In this document: piece after piece, positions 62,712 to 64,000 of the stretch
Numbering within the stretch: the first letter of the stretch is position 1
How the letters are laid out: each line of letters opens with the position of its first letter
From: Litorimonas sp.
GTDB taxonomy: Bacteria > Pseudomonadota > Alphaproteobacteria > Caulobacterales > Maricaulaceae
Direction: 5' to 3'
NCBI GenBank assembly: GCA_029936425.1
Contig: JAPYSU010000004.1
Coordinates: forward strand, 179,061 to 243,060
Length of the DNA: 64,000 bases
The notes under the pieces: generated by a model
Told to the model about the DNA's origin: nothing
Databases searched by the model: none
Seen by the model: the letters and a program-made list of their open reading frames with translations, nothing else
Translations under genes and position numbers: made by a program

Positions 62712-63584
62712 TCAGGCGTCTTCAGTCTCGAATTCAGGCTCTGCCATCATCAACACGCCAAGAATCTGCGCCAGTGTTTTCCGAAGGTCATGACGATGCA
62801 CGACCTTGTCGATCATGCCCTTTTCCTCAAGATATTCGGCGCGCTGAAACCCTTCGGGCAGTTGTTCGCGAATTGTGTCCTCAATCACGCGCGGCCCGGC
62901 AAAGCAAATCAAGGCGCCGGGTTCCGCCAGATGTATATCGCCAAGCATGGCGTAACTCGCCGTGACTCCGCCCGTGGTCGGATCGCAGAGCACGACAATA
63001 TAGGGGAGGTTATTTTCGCGCAGTCTCTGAACGGCGATGGTCGTTCTGGGCATTTGCATCAGCGATAACGCCCCTTCCTGCATGCGGGCGCCGCCCGCCG
63101 CCGTAAAGACGACCAAGGGAAGTTTGTGCTCGACGGCGTAATCTGCCGCGCGGATAAACCCTTCGCCGGCGGCCATCCCTAAAGAGCCGCCCATAAAGGC
63201 AAAGTTCTGAACCAGGACAACCGTCCGTATCCCGTGAATCTTGCCGACGCCGATGGTCATGGCGTCGTCATCGCCCGTTTTGGAACGGGCCTTTTTCAAA
63301 CGGTCCGTATATTTCTGATCATCTTTGAACTTCAAAGGGTCTTTCGCCACTTCGGGCACGGCGATCTCTTCGTATTTTCCGCCGTCAAAGGTGTGCCCAA
63401 GGCGGGTGTCCGGGCCAATGCGCATATGGTGACCCGCCGGGGTGACATGGAGCAGACCCGGCAAATCCGCAGAAAAGACCATTTCGCCGGATTTCGGGCA
63501 TTTTATCCAGAGATCATCCGGCGTGTCCTTCTTGGAAAAGATGGATTTTACGCCAGGGGGGGTCAATTTCGTAAGCCAGTTCAT
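62712..63584 (-). CDS. accD: Acetyl-CoA carboxylase carboxyltransferase subunit beta
   Basis: It transfers the carboxyl group from biotin to acetyl-CoA with AccA, making malonyl-CoA. Seen: the crotonase-like domain (AFMGGSLGMAAGEG, TAAGGARMQEG, CDPTTGGVTASYAMLGD, GPRVIEDTIRE). The N-terminal zinc ribbon of other AccD proteins has lost most of its ligands: only C29 remains, in WIKCPKSGEM, and the second pair reads VTPAGHH. This loss is known in alphaproteobacterial AccD. Length 290. trpA, its usual upstream neighbour, lies about 28 kb away. Confidence 0.95.
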   Translation of the reverse strand: MNWLTKLTPPGVKSIFSKKDTPDDLWIKCPKSGEMVFSADLPGLLHVTPAGHHMRIGPDTRLGHTFDGGKYEEIAVPEVAKDPLKFKDDQKYTDRLKKARSKTGDDDAMTIGVGKIHGIRTVVLVQNFAFMGGSLGMAAGEGFIRAADYAVEHKLPLVVFTAAGGARMQEGALSLMQMPRTTIAVQRLRENNLPYIVVLCDPTTGGVTASYAMLGDIHLAEPGALICFAGPRVIEDTIREQLPEGFQRAEYLEEKGMIDKVVHRHDLRKTLAQILGVLMMAEPEFETEDA

Positions 63585-64000
63585 AAGGAGGACTTTTGCC
63601 TTTCTTTCCGCCGAGTAGCAAGGGGCGGCTGCGGTTTAACATGGGGGAAACATCCGAACGCGGCACCCGCCCATTCCTGTCATTCCGGGGCGCGAAGCGA
63701 ACCCGGAAGGTCGAGAGGTTGAATGCCTCCGGTGAGTTAGCCCGCAACCTCTCGACCTTCCGCATCTTCGCTACGCTGCGTGCGGAATGACAGGAAATAT
63801 GAATTGTTCATCGCTCACACCCTTCGTCCAACTCGCCATCTCGGGTCGAGCGCTTCACGGTTTCCAGATAAAGTGGACAGCCCGCAGAGCTTCGGCTCCT
63901 GCCGGAGACCGAAATAAATATGTGTTTCGCAAGAACCAAAGCTCTGCGGCAGCGATTGGAACCGGAGCGGCCTCTTACATGGCTCCCACAGTCGCGCCGG
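63585..64000. other. Intergenic tail with repeat and unresolved structured DNA
   Basis: Upstream of accD lies the palindromic repeat at 63676-63794. Beyond it, arms at 63882-63892 and 63939-63949 form a perfect 11-base inverted repeat with a 46-base spacer. A plus-strand frame from ATG 63799 (MNCSSLTPFVQ) stays open to the window edge, about 67 codons, and a minus-strand frame is open too. Because the region is palindromic and the frames look unnatural, I do not call a gene, but a partial one cannot be excluded. Confidence 0.45.
63676..63794. repeat. Palindromic intergenic repeat, copy B
   Basis: Outer arms CCTGTCATTCCG (63676-63687) and CGGAATGACAGG (63783-63794) are perfect inverted repeats, and inner arms at 63704-63720 and 63746-63762 are a perfect 17-base inverted repeat. 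Between them is a loop starting GAATGCC. The layout and edge sequence match copy A at 41885-41976, though the inner arms differ in sequence. It resembles REP- or MITE-like dispersed elements; no transposase is near. Confidence 0.8.

Noticed and set aside
63596..63790. Plus-strand TTG-started frame of 64 codons
   Set aside because: It runs through the palindromic repeat and its sequence is explained by the inverted arms.

Overview
The window is a gene-dense piece of an alphaproteobacterial chromosome. Markers are a DivL-type kinase with Tyr in place of the phospho-acceptor His, the ChvI/ChvG/EIIA-Man/HPr block, hemC-hemD-mitofilin-hemY, AddAB, and a ScfR/RamB-type regulator divergent from the glyoxylate genes. 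DivL and the gene order point to the Caulobacterales/Maricaulales (Hyphomonadaceae-like) side of the class. This is inferred from gene content and order, not from a phylogeny. No phage, IS element, CRISPR array or rRNA operon was seen. One tRNA-Thr(CGU) is present.

Layout. 0-8.2 kb: a truncated unknown gene, then rsmA-pdxA-surA-lptG-lptF on the minus strand (lptD is missing from its usual place) and divergent pepA-holC. 8.2-13 kb: glyoxylate shunt aceB-aceA with a terminator, and a divergent regulator across a promoter holding repeated TTGTAA boxes. 13-19.6 kb: yciI-gpsA-tsaD (minus) divergent from hemC-hemD-mic60-hemY (plus). 19.7-24 kb: tRNA-Thr, then cytochrome c maturation genes ccmF-ccmG-ccmH-short ccmI, plus yggT and yqeY. 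24.3-31.5 kb: carA and carB, separated by an opposite-strand block with a Doc/ribbon-helix-helix toxin-antitoxin pair, an SDR dehydrogenase and an M48 protease.

31.6-40.2 kb is the most accessory-looking part and looks AT-richer by eye. It has an orphan histidine kinase, a small membrane protein and a trp operon in two pieces: trpF-trpB and trpA are split by four genes for exported proteins. Three of these form an overlapping set: a pilin-like protein, a chaperone-like protein and a Pro/Gln-rich protein. A 57-residue DUF1328 membrane protein heads the trpF-trpB part. 40.4-48.3 kb: rpoN, a palindromic repeat, a DUF1295 protein, chvI-chvG-EIIA-HPr (no hprK), a TonB-like lipoprotein and glmM. 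48.4-64 kb: divL, a ferredoxin, tsaE-amgK-murU-addB-addA-trxA with a strong terminator, two small genes, and minus-strand accD-folC. A second palindromic repeat and an unresolved structured tail end the window.

Functionally, most genes are housekeeping: ribosome and tRNA modification, PLP, heme, pyrimidine, tryptophan and fatty acid synthesis, LPS export, outer-membrane folding, peptidoglycan precursor synthesis and recycling, and recombination. The unusual material is the exported-protein operon inside trp, the toxin-antitoxin pair inside car, the operator array of the glyoxylate switch, the palindromic repeats, and several genes missing from conserved clusters (lptD, hprK, ccmE).
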